Assembly: GCF_004353925.1 (NCBI RefSeq) | Contig: NZ_SMOK01000024.1 | Coordinates: forward strand, 1-64,000 | Origin: Pseudomonas sp. H9 | GTDB lineage: Bacteria > Pseudomonadota > Gammaproteobacteria > Pseudomonadales > Pseudomonadaceae | Direction of reading: 5' to 3' | DNA length: 64,000 nucleotides | Part shown: positions 32,862-41,538 of the stretch, in pieces | Numbering within the stretch: the stretch's first letter is position 1 | How the letters are laid out: each line of letters opens with the position of its first letter | Notes under the pieces: generated by a model | Seen by the model: only the letters and a program-made list of their open reading frames with translations | Database searches by the model: none | What the model was told of the DNA's origin: nothing | Translations under genes and position numbers: made by a program

Positions 32862-34097
32862 CTACCAGAGGGCCAGGGTGTAGCCGAGAATCAGGCGGTT
32901 TTCGTCAACGTCGGTGGTCAGCCCGTTGCCGGAGCGGAAGGTGACGTTGCGCCAGCGCAGGCTGAGGTTTTTCAGCGGGCCGCTTTGCACGACGTAAGCG
33001 AGATCGCTGTCGCGTTCCCACTCTTCACCGTGATCGCCGGTGGTGGTTCGGGCGTTGCGTCCGTCGACGTAACGGGTCATGAAGCTCAGACCGGGTACGC
33101 CGAGGGCGGCGAAGTCGTAGTCGTAGCGCAGTTGCCAGGCGTCTTCTTCGGCACGGGTAAAGGTGTTGAAAGTCACCAGGTTCACCGAGTACGGGTCGCC
33201 GCCGTTGAGGAACGGGAAGGCGCTGTCGCCCGACATGCGCTGCCAGGCCGCGCTGACCTTATGGCCGCCGTGGCTGAGGCTGAGCATGCCGTTGAAGTTG
33301 CGGTTGTCGATGATGCCGGCGCGTGACTGGCCGTCTTCACGGCTGTCGAAGTAGCGCAGGTCGCTGCGCAGGCTGAAGCCGCCACCCAGCGGTTGGGTGT
33401 GGATCAGGCCGACGAACTGCTGGCGGTAGATGTCTTCGAGCTTGCCGTAGTAGTAGCTGAGGGCGAGCTGTGGGTTGATCGCGTAGCTGCCGCCGGCGAA
33501 GTCGAAGGCATCGCTGGTGGCGGCGCCGTAGCCAATGTCGTCGCGGCCGGAGGAGTCGCGCAGGTTAGCGCGGGTCAGGCGACCACCGTTCAAGGTCAGG
33601 CCGTCGAATTCCTGCGACGTCAGCATGCCACCCTGGAAGGTGGCCGACAGCAGCCGGGTATCGTTATAGGTGACCACCGGCAGTAACGGTTGCAAGGTGC
33701 CCACACGCAGCACGCTCTTGGAGGCGCGCAGCTTGCCGGTCAGGCCCAGTTCGCTGTAGTCGTCCACCGGTTCGTGGCTGTTCGGGCCGAACGGCAGCAG
33801 GCCGGTGCCGCGGCGGTCGCGACTGGAATCCAGTTTGATCCCCAGCTCGCCAATGGCGTCGAGGCCAACGCCGACATCGCCTTCGGTGAAGCCGGACTCA
33901 AGCCGCGCGGTGAAGCCTTGCCCCCATTCCGCAGCCTTGGCCTGTGGGGCGCCAGTCTGGCGGAAGTCGCGGTTGAGGTAGTGGTTACGCAGCTCCAGGG
34001 TGCCTTTGCTGTCGTCGATAAAATCGGCCATGACCACCGGGGAGGTGGCCAGGCCAAGCGCCGCCAGCAGCGGCGCGCAAGTACGGAAATCGGTCAT
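32862..34097 (-). CDS. OprD-family porin, PhaK-like (phenylacetate)
   Basis: 411-aa outer-membrane porin: signal peptide (LLAALGLATSPVVMA) then DFIDDSKGTLELRNHYLNRDFR, the standard OprD-family opening. It continues with repeated amphipathic strands and ends NRLILGYTLALW with a terminal aromatic residue. Position inside the paa cluster, next to the symporter, points to phenylacetate uptake, as for PhaK/PaaM-type porins of pseudomonads. It starts 21 bp after the symporter stop. Confidence 0.87.
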   Translation of the reverse strand: MTDFRTCAPLLAALGLATSPVVMADFIDDSKGTLELRNHYLNRDFRQTGAPQAKAAEWGQGFTARLESGFTEGDVGVGLDAIGELGIKLDSSRDRRGTGLLPFGPNSHEPVDDYSELGLTGKLRASKSVLRVGTLQPLLPVVTYNDTRLLSATFQGGMLTSQEFDGLTLNGGRLTRANLRDSSGRDDIGYGAATSDAFDFAGGSYAINPQLALSYYYGKLEDIYRQQFVGLIHTQPLGGGFSLRSDLRYFDSREDGQSRAGIIDNRNFNGMLSLSHGGHKVSAAWQRMSGDSAFPFLNGGDPYSVNLVTFNTFTRAEEDAWQLRYDYDFAALGVPGLSFMTRYVDGRNARTTTGDHGEEWERDSDLAYVVQSGPLKNLSLRWRNVTFRSGNGLTTDVDENRLILGYTLALW

Positions 34098-34118
34098 TGT
34101 TATTATGCTTCCGTTGAA

Positions 34119-35765
34119 TCAGTGGCGGCTGGCGGCAGCTGCGCCGATGCCGGTCATCGAGCGGATGAACTGGGCCAGGTAGCGGCCACGTTCGGTTTCA
34201 GCCCGTGGTGAGCGGTCGGTGACCGAGAACACCCAGGCGCCGAGGAAGGCCAGCGTCATGGAGAACAGCGCCGGGTTCGAGTAGGGGAACAGCGCTTTCT
34301 CGTGGTGCAGTACGCCGACCCAGACCACCGGGCTCAGTACCAGCAGGATCACGGCAGACGCCAGACCAACCAGGCTGCCGGCCACAGCGCCACGGGTGGT
34401 CAGGCCTTTCCAGAACATCGACAGGAACAGCACCGGGAAATTGACCGAGGCGGCGATGGCCAGCACCAGGCCGGACAAGAAGGCAATGTTCTGCGACTCG
34501 AACAGCAGGCCGAGGATCACTGCCAAAACACCGATCACCAGCGTGGCGATACGCGACATGCGCATTTCTTCGCGTTCTGTGGCCTGGCCCTTGCGGATCA
34601 CGCAGGCATACAGGTCGTGGGCCACTGCCGAAGCGCCAGACAGCGCCAGGCCTGCAACCACGGCAAGGATGGTGGCGAAGGCCACGGCCGAAATGAAACC
34701 GAGGAACAGGCTACCGCCCACGGCCTGGGCCAGGTGCACAGCAACCATGTTGCCGCCGCCGATGATCGCGCCGCCAGCGTCGCGGAAGGACGTGTCGGTA
34801 CCGACGATGACAATGGCGCCGAAGCCGATGGCAATCAGCAGGACATAGAAGTAACCGATGAAGCCGGTGGCATACAGCACGCTCTTGCGCGCTTCACGAG
34901 CATCTTTAACAGTGAAGAAACGCATCAGGATGTGCGGCAGGCCAGCGGTACCGAACATCATGCCGACGGCCAGCGAGAGGGTGTCGATCGGGTTGCTCAG
35001 CAGCCCGCCTGGGGCCATGATCGCCTGACCTTTGGCATGCACAGCAGCCGCACCGGCGAACATCGCTTCGGTGCTGAAATTGAAATGCTTGAGCACCATG
35101 TAAGCCATGAAGCTGGCGCCCGACAGCAGCATCACTGCCTTGATGATCTGCACCCAGGTGGTGGCGAGCATGCCGCCGAAGGTCACGTAGAAGATGATCA
35201 GTACGCCCACCAGCAGGACTGCGTGCAGGTAGCTGATACCGAACAACAGCTCGATCAGCTTGCCAGCACCGACCATTTGCGCCATCAGGTACATCAGCGC
35301 CACGATCAGGGTGCCGACAGCTGCGACGATACGGATCGGGGTTTGCTCCAGGCGGTAGGACACTACATCGGCGAAGGTGTACTTGCCGAGGTTGCGCAGG
35401 CGTTCAGCGATCAGGAACAGAATGATCGGCCAGGCTGCGACCACGCCCAGGGAGTAGAGCAGGCCATCGTAGCCGGCCATGAAAATCATCGCCGAGATGC
35501 CCAGGAACGAGGCGGCACTGATCATGTCGCCGGCAATCGCCAGGCCGTTCTGCAGGCCGCTGATGCCGCCGCCCGCCGTGTAGAAGTCGCTGGCCGAGCG
35601 GGTGCGCAGGGCGGCCCAGCGGGTGATTCCGAGGGTGAACAACACGAAGACCAGGAACATGCCGATGGCGTTCCAGTTCAGTGGCCGCGCGGCCGTTTCG
35701 GCGGCCAGTGCGGTACCGCTGGCCAACAGGCCAGCGCTCAGCAAGACGAGGCGAGAAGGATTCAT
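34119..35765 (-). CDS. Sodium:solute symporter, phenylacetate permease PaaL-like
   Basis: 548-aa inner-membrane symporter of the SSS family, close in layout to acetate permease ActP: an N-terminal signal-like segment, then about 13 spans. Motifs include RSASDFYTAGGGISGLQNGLAIAGDMISAASFLGISAMIFMAG and FMVLK-type loops. Its start overlaps the stop of the DUF485 gene by four bases, as in yjcH-actP pairs. The operon context makes phenylacetate rather than acetate the likely substrate. Confidence 0.87.
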   Translation of the reverse strand: MNPSRLVLLSAGLLASGTALAAETAARPLNWNAIGMFLVFVLFTLGITRWAALRTRSASDFYTAGGGISGLQNGLAIAGDMISAASFLGISAMIFMAGYDGLLYSLGVVAAWPIILFLIAERLRNLGKYTFADVVSYRLEQTPIRIVAAVGTLIVALMYLMAQMVGAGKLIELLFGISYLHAVLLVGVLIIFYVTFGGMLATTWVQIIKAVMLLSGASFMAYMVLKHFNFSTEAMFAGAAAVHAKGQAIMAPGGLLSNPIDTLSLAVGMMFGTAGLPHILMRFFTVKDAREARKSVLYATGFIGYFYVLLIAIGFGAIVIVGTDTSFRDAGGAIIGGGNMVAVHLAQAVGGSLFLGFISAVAFATILAVVAGLALSGASAVAHDLYACVIRKGQATEREEMRMSRIATLVIGVLAVILGLLFESQNIAFLSGLVLAIAASVNFPVLFLSMFWKGLTTRGAVAGSLVGLASAVILLVLSPVVWVGVLHHEKALFPYSNPALFSMTLAFLGAWVFSVTDRSPRAETERGRYLAQFIRSMTGIGAAAASRH

Positions 35766-36070
35766 TGCTGCTCCTCCTGCACAAGTTTGGCAACCAGCGG
35801 GTCGAGCACCTGATTGGTCTGCTGCACATAGAAGGCAGTGAGCGCGAACGACAGCACAATCACCACCACGGCCACCGGAATGCCGAGGCTGGTGGCGCCA
35901 CCGTTGAGCGACTGGCTGAGCACGCCGGGGGCGAAGGCCATCACCAGCACGAAGCCGTAGTAGATGGCCAGCATTGCCAGGGTCAGCGACCAGGTCAGGC
36001 GCTGCTTGCGACGCACTAGCTGGATGAAATCCGGGTGTTGCCGGAGACGTTCGTGGTCTTGAGTGGTCAT
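35762..36070 (-). CDS. DUF485 (YjcH-like) membrane protein
   Basis: 102-aa protein with two transmembrane helices (LTWSLTLAMLAIYYGFVLVMAF; IPVAVVVIVLSFALTAFYV) and the DUF485 opening RLRQHPDFIQLVRRKQRL. It is regularly encoded just upstream of ActP-type symporters and is probably an accessory subunit. The start at 36070 is chosen because it matches the family N-terminus (MTTQDHERLRQ); the longer frame from 36124 has no such match. Confidence 0.88.
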   Translation of the reverse strand: MTTQDHERLRQHPDFIQLVRRKQRLTWSLTLAMLAIYYGFVLVMAFAPGVLSQSLNGGATSLGIPVAVVVIVLSFALTAFYVQQTNQVLDPLVAKLVQEEQQ

Positions 36071-36182
36071 GCGTTCACGCTCTCTTTTTATGATTGTCGA
36101 GACAGTGTTTTCGGGGTACAGCAAGGGCCTTGCCTGGCACGCGTTGCCGCCTGCCAGGCAAGGCTTGTACTGGGTTCAGCGC

Positions 36183-37259
36183 TTAGAGCTGGTCGAAGTC
36201 GAGTACCACCTTGTCGCTGATCGGGAAGGCCTGGCACGACAGCACGTAGCCGGCTGCCACTTCGTAGTCTTCCAGAGCGAAGTTGCTGTCCATTTCCACT
36301 TCGCCTTCGATCACTTTGCACTTGCAGGTCGAGCACACTCCGGCCTTGCACGAGTAGGGCAGTTCGGCACCGTGTTCGTTACCGGCGTCGAGCACGCTGG
36401 CACTGTTGCGCGCCAGTTCGAACGACAGCTCGCGCCCGTCACTGATCACGGTGATCTGGCTCTTGGCGCTGTCGATCTGGGCGGCGGCCTGGCGTGCTTC
36501 GCGTTTCTGCGTGCTGCCGACGGCGGCGAACAGTTCGAAGTGGATGCGTTCGGCAGGCATGCCGTTAGCCTTGAGCTGGTCGCGAACGGTTTCAGTCATC
36601 GCCTGCGGGCCGCAGATAAAGGCGGCGTCGAGGGCTTTGACGTCGAGCCAGCGGCTGAACAACTGGGCGCATTTTTCGGCGTCGATACGGCCGTTGTAGA
36701 GGTCTACGTCCTGCTGCTCGCGGCTGAAAATGAAGATCAGGTTGAGGCGTTGCAGGTAACGGTTTTTCAGGTCTTCGAGCTGTTCGCGAAACAGCGCGGA
36801 GTTGCTCGAACGGTTGCCGTACAGCAGGGTGAAACTGCTGTTGGGCTCGCGCTCCAGTGTGGTTTTGATAATCGACAGGATCGGCGTAATACCACTGCCG
36901 GCGGCTACCGCCAGGTAATGGCCCTGATGTGCCGGGTCGAGTGGTACGAAGAAGTGTCCGGACGGCGGCATCACTTCCAGGCTCTGGCCGGCCTTGAGGC
37001 TGTCGTTGGCGTAGGCAGAGAACTGCCCGCCGGGCACGCGCTTGATCGCCACGCGCAGCTCACCGTCGTTGACCCCGGTGCAGATCGAGTAGGAGCGGCG
37101 CACTTCCTGATCATTGAGGTGGGTGCGCATCACCAGGTGCTGGCCCTGGGTGAAACGGAAATCGTCGGCCAGTTCGGCCGGTACGTCGAAGGCGATCGAC
37201 ACCGCGTCGCGGGTCTCCGGGCGTACTTCTTTAATCTTCAGGCTGTGGAACTTGCTCAT
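36183..37259 (-). CDS. paaE: Phenylacetyl-CoA epoxidase reductase subunit PaaE
   Basis: 358-aa electron-transfer subunit: a ferredoxin-NADP reductase domain with the FAD motif RRSYSICTG (near 54) and NADP site AGSGITPILS (near 120), then a C-terminal plant-type 2Fe-2S domain with CKAGVCSTCKCKV and a distal Cys in VLSCQA. It passes electrons from NADPH to the PaaA di-iron site. The start MSKFHSLKI is standard; the longer frame to 37424 runs into paaD. Confidence 0.95.
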   Translation of the reverse strand: MSKFHSLKIKEVRPETRDAVSIAFDVPAELADDFRFTQGQHLVMRTHLNDQEVRRSYSICTGVNDGELRVAIKRVPGGQFSAYANDSLKAGQSLEVMPPSGHFFVPLDPAHQGHYLAVAAGSGITPILSIIKTTLEREPNSSFTLLYGNRSSNSALFREQLEDLKNRYLQRLNLIFIFSREQQDVDLYNGRIDAEKCAQLFSRWLDVKALDAAFICGPQAMTETVRDQLKANGMPAERIHFELFAAVGSTQKREARQAAAQIDSAKSQITVISDGRELSFELARNSASVLDAGNEHGAELPYSCKAGVCSTCKCKVIEGEVEMDSNFALEDYEVAAGYVLSCQAFPISDKVVLDFDQL

Positions 37260-37284
37260 TTTTTTGTCTCCGGCAGCACGCTGC

Positions 37285-37818
37285 TCAGATGCACTTGAAG
37301 TAGTCGAAAGGCTCACGGCAGTCGATGCAGCGGTACAGCGCCTTGCAGGCGGTGGAGCCGAATTCGCTGAGGCGTTCGGTGTGGGCGCTGCCGCATTGCG
37401 GGCAGCACACTTCATCGCCTTCACCCAGCAGGCTGCGCTTGCTGGAGCTGCCCGCCGGTGGTGCGATGCCGTAGGCGCGCAGGCGCTCGCGGCCGCTGTC
37501 GCTGATCCAGTCGGTGGTCCACGCCGGGGTCAGCCGGCGCTCCAGTTGCGGTGCAGCGAAGCCCGCCTGTTCCAGCGCCGTGGCGATGTCTTGCTCGATC
37601 ACCTCGGTGGCCGGGCAGCCGGAATAGGTCGGAGTGACCACCACATGCAGGTGGCCGCCTTGCCAGTCGAGGCCACGGACAATGCCGAGCTCGACCACGC
37701 TGACCACCGGGACCTCCGGGTCCATCACGGCGCCGAGCACGGCCCAGGCCTGCTCCAGGTCGTTGGCCTGGAGCGAGCGCGCGCCGCGGTCGCTGGCAAT
37801 CAGCTCACCAGGTTGCAT
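37285..37818 (-). CDS. paaD: Phenylacetyl-CoA epoxidase accessory protein PaaD
   Basis: 177-aa MIP18/SufT-type protein: the DUF59 core DPEVPVVSVVELGIVRGL and TPTYSGCPATEVIEQD, followed by a C-terminal zinc-ribbon-like block with paired cysteines (CCPQCGS...TACKALYRCIDCREPF). It is thought to help assemble the iron centres of the complex. The start at 37818 overlaps the end of paaC by 14 bp. Confidence 0.93.
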   Translation of the reverse strand: MQPGELIASDRGARSLQANDLEQAWAVLGAVMDPEVPVVSVVELGIVRGLDWQGGHLHVVVTPTYSGCPATEVIEQDIATALEQAGFAAPQLERRLTPAWTTDWISDSGRERLRAYGIAPPAGSSSKRSLLGEGDEVCCPQCGSAHTERLSEFGSTACKALYRCIDCREPFDYFKCI

Positions 37819-38566
37819 CGGGATAGGCTCGCGGCAGGAACTGCATTTCGGCCAGCAAAATCCCGAGGTGCTCGCTGTGCAGGCCACGGCGCCCGCTCAG
37901 GTAGAAGTAGCTGGCCGCCGGTGGAACGGGCAGGGTGGCTCGGCCGAATACATCGGCGACCTTGGCCAGCCAGGCACTGGCGATTTCGTCTGGCTGTGCA
38001 CCGATACCGGCTGCGGCCAGACGCTGCTCGACATCGTCGCCGTTGACCAGCTCGACACTGAAGCGCCAGACCTGTTCGATTGCAGCCAGCATGCGCTGGT
38101 GGCTCTCGTCGGTGCCGTCGCCCAGGCGCTCGACCCACTCGCCGGAACGGCGCAGGTGGTAAGTGACTTCCTTCAGTGCCTTGGCGGCGATACCGGCGAC
38201 GCGTTCATCGCTGGAGCTGCTCAGGGCGTGCAGTACCTGGAAGTGCCAGGCGTCGTAAAGGAACTGTTTGACGATGGTCACCGCATAGTCGCCGTTGGGT
38301 TGTTCGACCAGCAGCAGGTTGCGATAGGCACGCTCGTCGCGGCGGTACGCCAGGTCGTCGGCATCGCGACCGTCGGCGAGCAGTTCGGCGGCGTAATCCA
38401 GCCAGTTGCGCGCTTGGCCAACCAGGTCGAGGCCGACGTTCATCAGGGCCAGCTCTTCTTCCAGAGCCGGGGCCTTGCCGCACCATTCGCACAGGCGCTG
38501 GCCCTGGATCAGGGCGCTGTCGCCGAGGCGCAGCAGGTATTGAATGAGGTCTTCACGTTGATTCAT
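37805..38566 (-). CDS. paaC: Phenylacetyl-CoA epoxidase structural subunit PaaC
   Basis: 253-aa ferritin-like subunit, a catalytically silent partner of PaaA. Features are LGDSALIQGQRLCEWCGKAPALEEELALMNVGLDLVGQAR, DAWHFQVLHAL and EVTYHLRRSGEWVERLGDGT. It stabilises the PaaA2C2 core. It lies ten bases behind paaB. Confidence 0.95.
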   Translation of the reverse strand: MNQREDLIQYLLRLGDSALIQGQRLCEWCGKAPALEEELALMNVGLDLVGQARNWLDYAAELLADGRDADDLAYRRDERAYRNLLLVEQPNGDYAVTIVKQFLYDAWHFQVLHALSSSSDERVAGIAAKALKEVTYHLRRSGEWVERLGDGTDESHQRMLAAIEQVWRFSVELVNGDDVEQRLAAAGIGAQPDEIASAWLAKVADVFGRATLPVPPAASYFYLSGRRGLHSEHLGILLAEMQFLPRAYPDATW

Positions 38567-38576
38567 GGCAGTGGCC

Positions 38577-38858
38577 TCACATGTGCCCGACTTCGGCCGG
38601 CAGCTCGTAGAAGCTGGCGTGGCGGTAGACCTTGTCTTCGGAAGGGACGAACAGCGGGTCTTTCTCGTCTGGCGAAGAGGCGGTGATCAGTGCCGAGGGC
38701 ACCACCCACAGGCTCACACCCTCGTTGCGGCGGGTGTACAGCTCGCGAGCGTTCTCGATGGCCATTGCCGGGTCGGCGGCGTGCACGCTGCCAACGTGTT
38801 TGTGGTTGAGGCCGTGCTTGCTGCGCACGAACACTTCGAACAGGGTCCATTCGGACAT
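38577..38858 (-). CDS. paaB: Phenylacetyl-CoA epoxidase subunit PaaB
   Basis: 93-aa subunit with the family pattern WTLFEVFVRSKHGLNHKHVGSVHAADPAMAIENARELYTRRNEGVSLWVVPS. It links PaaAC heterodimers in the epoxidase complex. Length is normal. Between paaA and paaC. Confidence 0.95.
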   Translation of the reverse strand: MSEWTLFEVFVRSKHGLNHKHVGSVHAADPAMAIENARELYTRRNEGVSLWVVPSALITASSPDEKDPLFVPSEDKVYRHASFYELPAEVGHM

Positions 38859-38885
38859 GGCGGGACTCTCCAGATCAGGGGCGGT

Positions 38886-39884
38886 TCAAGCGGCGTCGCG
38901 CTTGGCTTGTTGTTGTTTTTTGCGGGCGTGGGCAACAGCGGCTTCACGAACCCAGGCGCCGTCTTCGATGGCCTTGCGGCGGGTGGCTACACGTTCGGTG
39001 TTGCACGGGCCATTGCCTTTGAGCACGTCGTAGAATTCTTCCCACTGGATTTCGCCGAAATCGTAGTGGCCGCGCTCTTCGTTCCACTTCAGGTCTGGGT
39101 CCGGCACGGTGCAGCCGAGCAGTTCCAGTTGCGGGATGGTCTGGTCGACGAAACGCTGGCGCAGCTCATCGTTGCCCTGGCGTTTGATTTTCCAGGCCAT
39201 CGACTGCGCGCTGTTGGGCGAGTGTTCATCGCTTGGGCCGAACATCATCAGGGCTGGCCACCACAGGCGGTTGATAGCGTCCTGGACCATGTCCTTCTGG
39301 GCCTGGGTGCCTTCTTTCATCATGGTCAGCAGCAGCTGGTAGCCCTGACGCTGGTGGAAGCTTTCTTCCTTGCAGATGCGGATCATCGCCCGCGAGTAAG
39401 GGCCGTAGGAGGTGCGCTGCAGTACCACCTGGTTGACGATCGCTGCGCCGTCAACCAGCCAGCCCACCGCGCCCATGTCGGCCCAGCTCAGGGTGGGGTA
39501 GTTGAAGATGCTCGAATACTTGGCCTTGCCGCTGTGCAGCTTGGCGATTTCTTCGTCGCGGTCGGCGCCGAGGGTTTCCATCGCGCTGTACAGGTACAGG
39601 CCGTGGCCGGCTTCGTCCTGGATCTTGGCCATCAGCTGCAGCTTGCGCTTGAGAGTTGGTGCGCGGGTCACCCAGTTACCTTCCGGCAGCATGCCGACGA
39701 TCTCGGAGTGGGCGTGCTGGGAGATCTGACGGATCAGGGTCTGCCGGTAGGCGTCCGGCATCCAGTTCTTCGCCTCGATCTTGATCTCGGCGTCAATCTT
39801 CTCTTGGAAGGCGCGCTCCTCAGGGGACATTTCGTCCAGCGCTTTGACCCGCTTAACGCCGGTCTCAACCAGTTGTGCGTACAT
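38886..39884 (-). CDS. paaA: Phenylacetyl-CoA 1,2-epoxidase catalytic subunit PaaA
   Basis: 332-aa di-iron oxygenase subunit that epoxidises the ring of phenylacetyl-CoA. The two ExxH iron motifs are visible as QDEAGHGLYLYS (near 121) and KEESFHQRQGYQLL (near 210). The start MYAQLVETGVKRVK is standard; a longer in-frame reading to 39953 is not. It is the first gene of the paaABCDE unit, preceded by a 12-bp perfect inverted repeat (39946-40002) likely bound by PaaX. Confidence 0.96.
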   Translation of the reverse strand: MYAQLVETGVKRVKALDEMSPEERAFQEKIDAEIKIEAKNWMPDAYRQTLIRQISQHAHSEIVGMLPEGNWVTRAPTLKRKLQLMAKIQDEAGHGLYLYSAMETLGADRDEEIAKLHSGKAKYSSIFNYPTLSWADMGAVGWLVDGAAIVNQVVLQRTSYGPYSRAMIRICKEESFHQRQGYQLLLTMMKEGTQAQKDMVQDAINRLWWPALMMFGPSDEHSPNSAQSMAWKIKRQGNDELRQRFVDQTIPQLELLGCTVPDPDLKWNEERGHYDFGEIQWEEFYDVLKGNGPCNTERVATRRKAIEDGAWVREAAVAHARKKQQQAKRDAA

Positions 39885-39945
39885 GCTGTGTCTCCAGCCT
39901 TTTATAGGTTTGTCGGGAGGCCTTGGCCATGGCTGTATTTTTAAA

Positions 39946-40002
39946 TGATACAAAAATAAATATCAAACAAAAAATTGTGTGTCGCATAAGATTTTTGTAT
40001 CA
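39946..40002. promoter_or_regulatory. Putative PaaX operator at the paaA promoter
   Basis: TGATACAAAAAT (39946-39957) and ATTTTTGTATCA (39991-40002) form a perfect 12-bp inverted repeat with a 33-bp AT-rich spacer, 62 bp upstream of paaA. The same GATACA arms occur at the paaF and paaN promoters. Binding by PaaX is inferred. Confidence 0.65.
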
Positions 40003-40022
40003 CATTCCCGAAAGAGCCCCCG

Positions 40023-40092
40023 GTGGGAGCGGGCTTGCCCCGCGATAGCGGTGTATCAGTCACATCCCATCGCGGGGCAAGCCCGCTCCTAC
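40023..40092. repeat. REP pair
   Basis: Inverted REP cores between the paaA operator and the paaK terminator. Confidence 0.9.
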
Positions 40093-40097
40093 CGGGC

Positions 40098-40124
40098 AAA
40101 AAAAAGCCCCGCCGAAGCGGGGCT
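40098..40124 (-). terminator. Terminator of the paaFGHIJK operon
   Basis: AGCCCCGC-TTCG-GCGGGGCT stem followed on the minus strand by eight T. It lies 15 bp after paaK and separates the operon from paaA. Confidence 0.92.
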
Positions 40125-40138
40125 GAGAGGCGCTGTGG

Positions 40139-41452
40139 TCAAACGGGTGTGCGTTTGTCGTATACGTGGCAGGCCTTGCCTTCCGAGCGCTTCAGGCTGT
40201 GCGAAGGCTGGATCAGTACGCGGGCGCTGATACCGATGTAGGTCTTGATCTGCTTGCTCAGCTCGTTGCCAATCAGACGCTGCTGATCGGGGTCCAGGCC
40301 CTGTAGCTCATGCTTGAGTTCGACATGTACATCCATGCTGTCGAGATTGCCATTACGATACAGATGTATCTCATAATTTTCGGAAAGCTGTTTTATTTTA
40401 AGAACCTGCTCCTCGATCTGCGTCGGGAACACGTTCACCCCGCGGATGATCAGCATGTCGTCACTACGCCCGGTGATCTTGTCGATACGACGCATCGGCC
40501 GCGCAGTACCCGGCAGCAGGCGAGTGAGGTCGCGGGTGCGGTAGCGGATCATCGGCAGCGCTTCTTTGCTCAACGAGGTGAACACCAGCTCGCCGTATTC
40601 ACCGTCGGGCAGCACTGCGCCGGTCACCGGGTCGATGATTTCCGGGTAGAAATGGTCTTCCCAGACGGTCGGGCCGTCTTTGGTTTCAGCGCACTCCATG
40701 GCCACGCCCGGGCCCATGATTTCCGACAGGCCGTAGATGTCCAGGGCGGTGATACCCATACGCTCTTCAACTGCCCGGCGCAGCTCGGCCGTCCACGGTT
40801 CAGCACCAAAGATGCCCAGGCGCAGCGCCAGCTTGTGCGGGTCGAGGCCTTGACGCTCGATCTCGTCGGCGATGTTGAGCATGTATGACGGGGTGACCAT
40901 GATGATGTCCGGCTGGAAATCACGGATCAGCTGGACCTGCTTCTCGGTCTGGCCGCCCGACATCGGAATTACCGTGCAACCCAGGCGCTCGGCGCCGTAG
41001 TGCGCACCCAGGCCGCCAGTGAACAGACCGTAACCGTAGGAAATCTGCACCTTGTCGCCACGGCGGCCGCCGGCAGCGCGGATCGAACGTGCCACGACGT
41101 TGGCCCAGGTGTTGATGTCATTCTGCGTGTAGCCGACCACCGTAGGCTTGCCGGTAGTGCCACTGGAGGCATGCAGGCGTACCACGTCTTCCATCGGCAC
41201 GGCGAACATGCCGTAGGGGTAGTTGTCGCGCAGGTCGTTCTTGCCGGTGAAGGGGAACTTGGCCAGGTCTTCCAGCGACTTCAGGTCGTCGGGGTGAAGG
41301 CCCAGGCTGTCGAAACGCTGCTTGTAAAGCGGCACGTTGTCATAGGCGTGCTTGAGGCTCCAGCGCAGGCGATCGAGCTGGTGTTGGCGCAATTGATCGA
41401 TGCTTGCAGTTTCCATCGGATCAAGCAGGTTCGTGTTGATAAGCATATTCAT
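40139..41452 (-). CDS. paaK: Phenylacetate-CoA ligase PaaK
   Basis: 437-aa adenylate-forming enzyme that activates phenylacetate to phenylacetyl-CoA with ATP, the committed first step. The ATP P-loop is HASSGTTGKPTVVGYT (near 100), followed by YGYGLFTGGLGAHYGAE, IYGLSEIMGPGVAMEC and the C-terminal ITGRSDDMLIIRGVNVFPTQIEEQVL. The start at 41452 (MNMLINTN) is chosen over 41446 on the weak GAGTGAAG site and over 41596, which would enter paaJ. Separated from paaJ by 86 bp. Confidence 0.95.
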   Translation of the reverse strand: MNMLINTNLLDPMETASIDQLRQHQLDRLRWSLKHAYDNVPLYKQRFDSLGLHPDDLKSLEDLAKFPFTGKNDLRDNYPYGMFAVPMEDVVRLHASSGTTGKPTVVGYTQNDINTWANVVARSIRAAGGRRGDKVQISYGYGLFTGGLGAHYGAERLGCTVIPMSGGQTEKQVQLIRDFQPDIIMVTPSYMLNIADEIERQGLDPHKLALRLGIFGAEPWTAELRRAVEERMGITALDIYGLSEIMGPGVAMECAETKDGPTVWEDHFYPEIIDPVTGAVLPDGEYGELVFTSLSKEALPMIRYRTRDLTRLLPGTARPMRRIDKITGRSDDMLIIRGVNVFPTQIEEQVLKIKQLSENYEIHLYRNGNLDSMDVHVELKHELQGLDPDQQRLIGNELSKQIKTYIGISARVLIQPSHSLKRSEGKACHVYDKRTPV

Positions 41453-41538
41453 GGCTTCACTCGAATTGTTTTTGTGCATTGGCCCGCACGCAGGCCTTTG
41501 AGTGCTGATGAGCAGAATAACCCCAGGAGGCTGAAGTG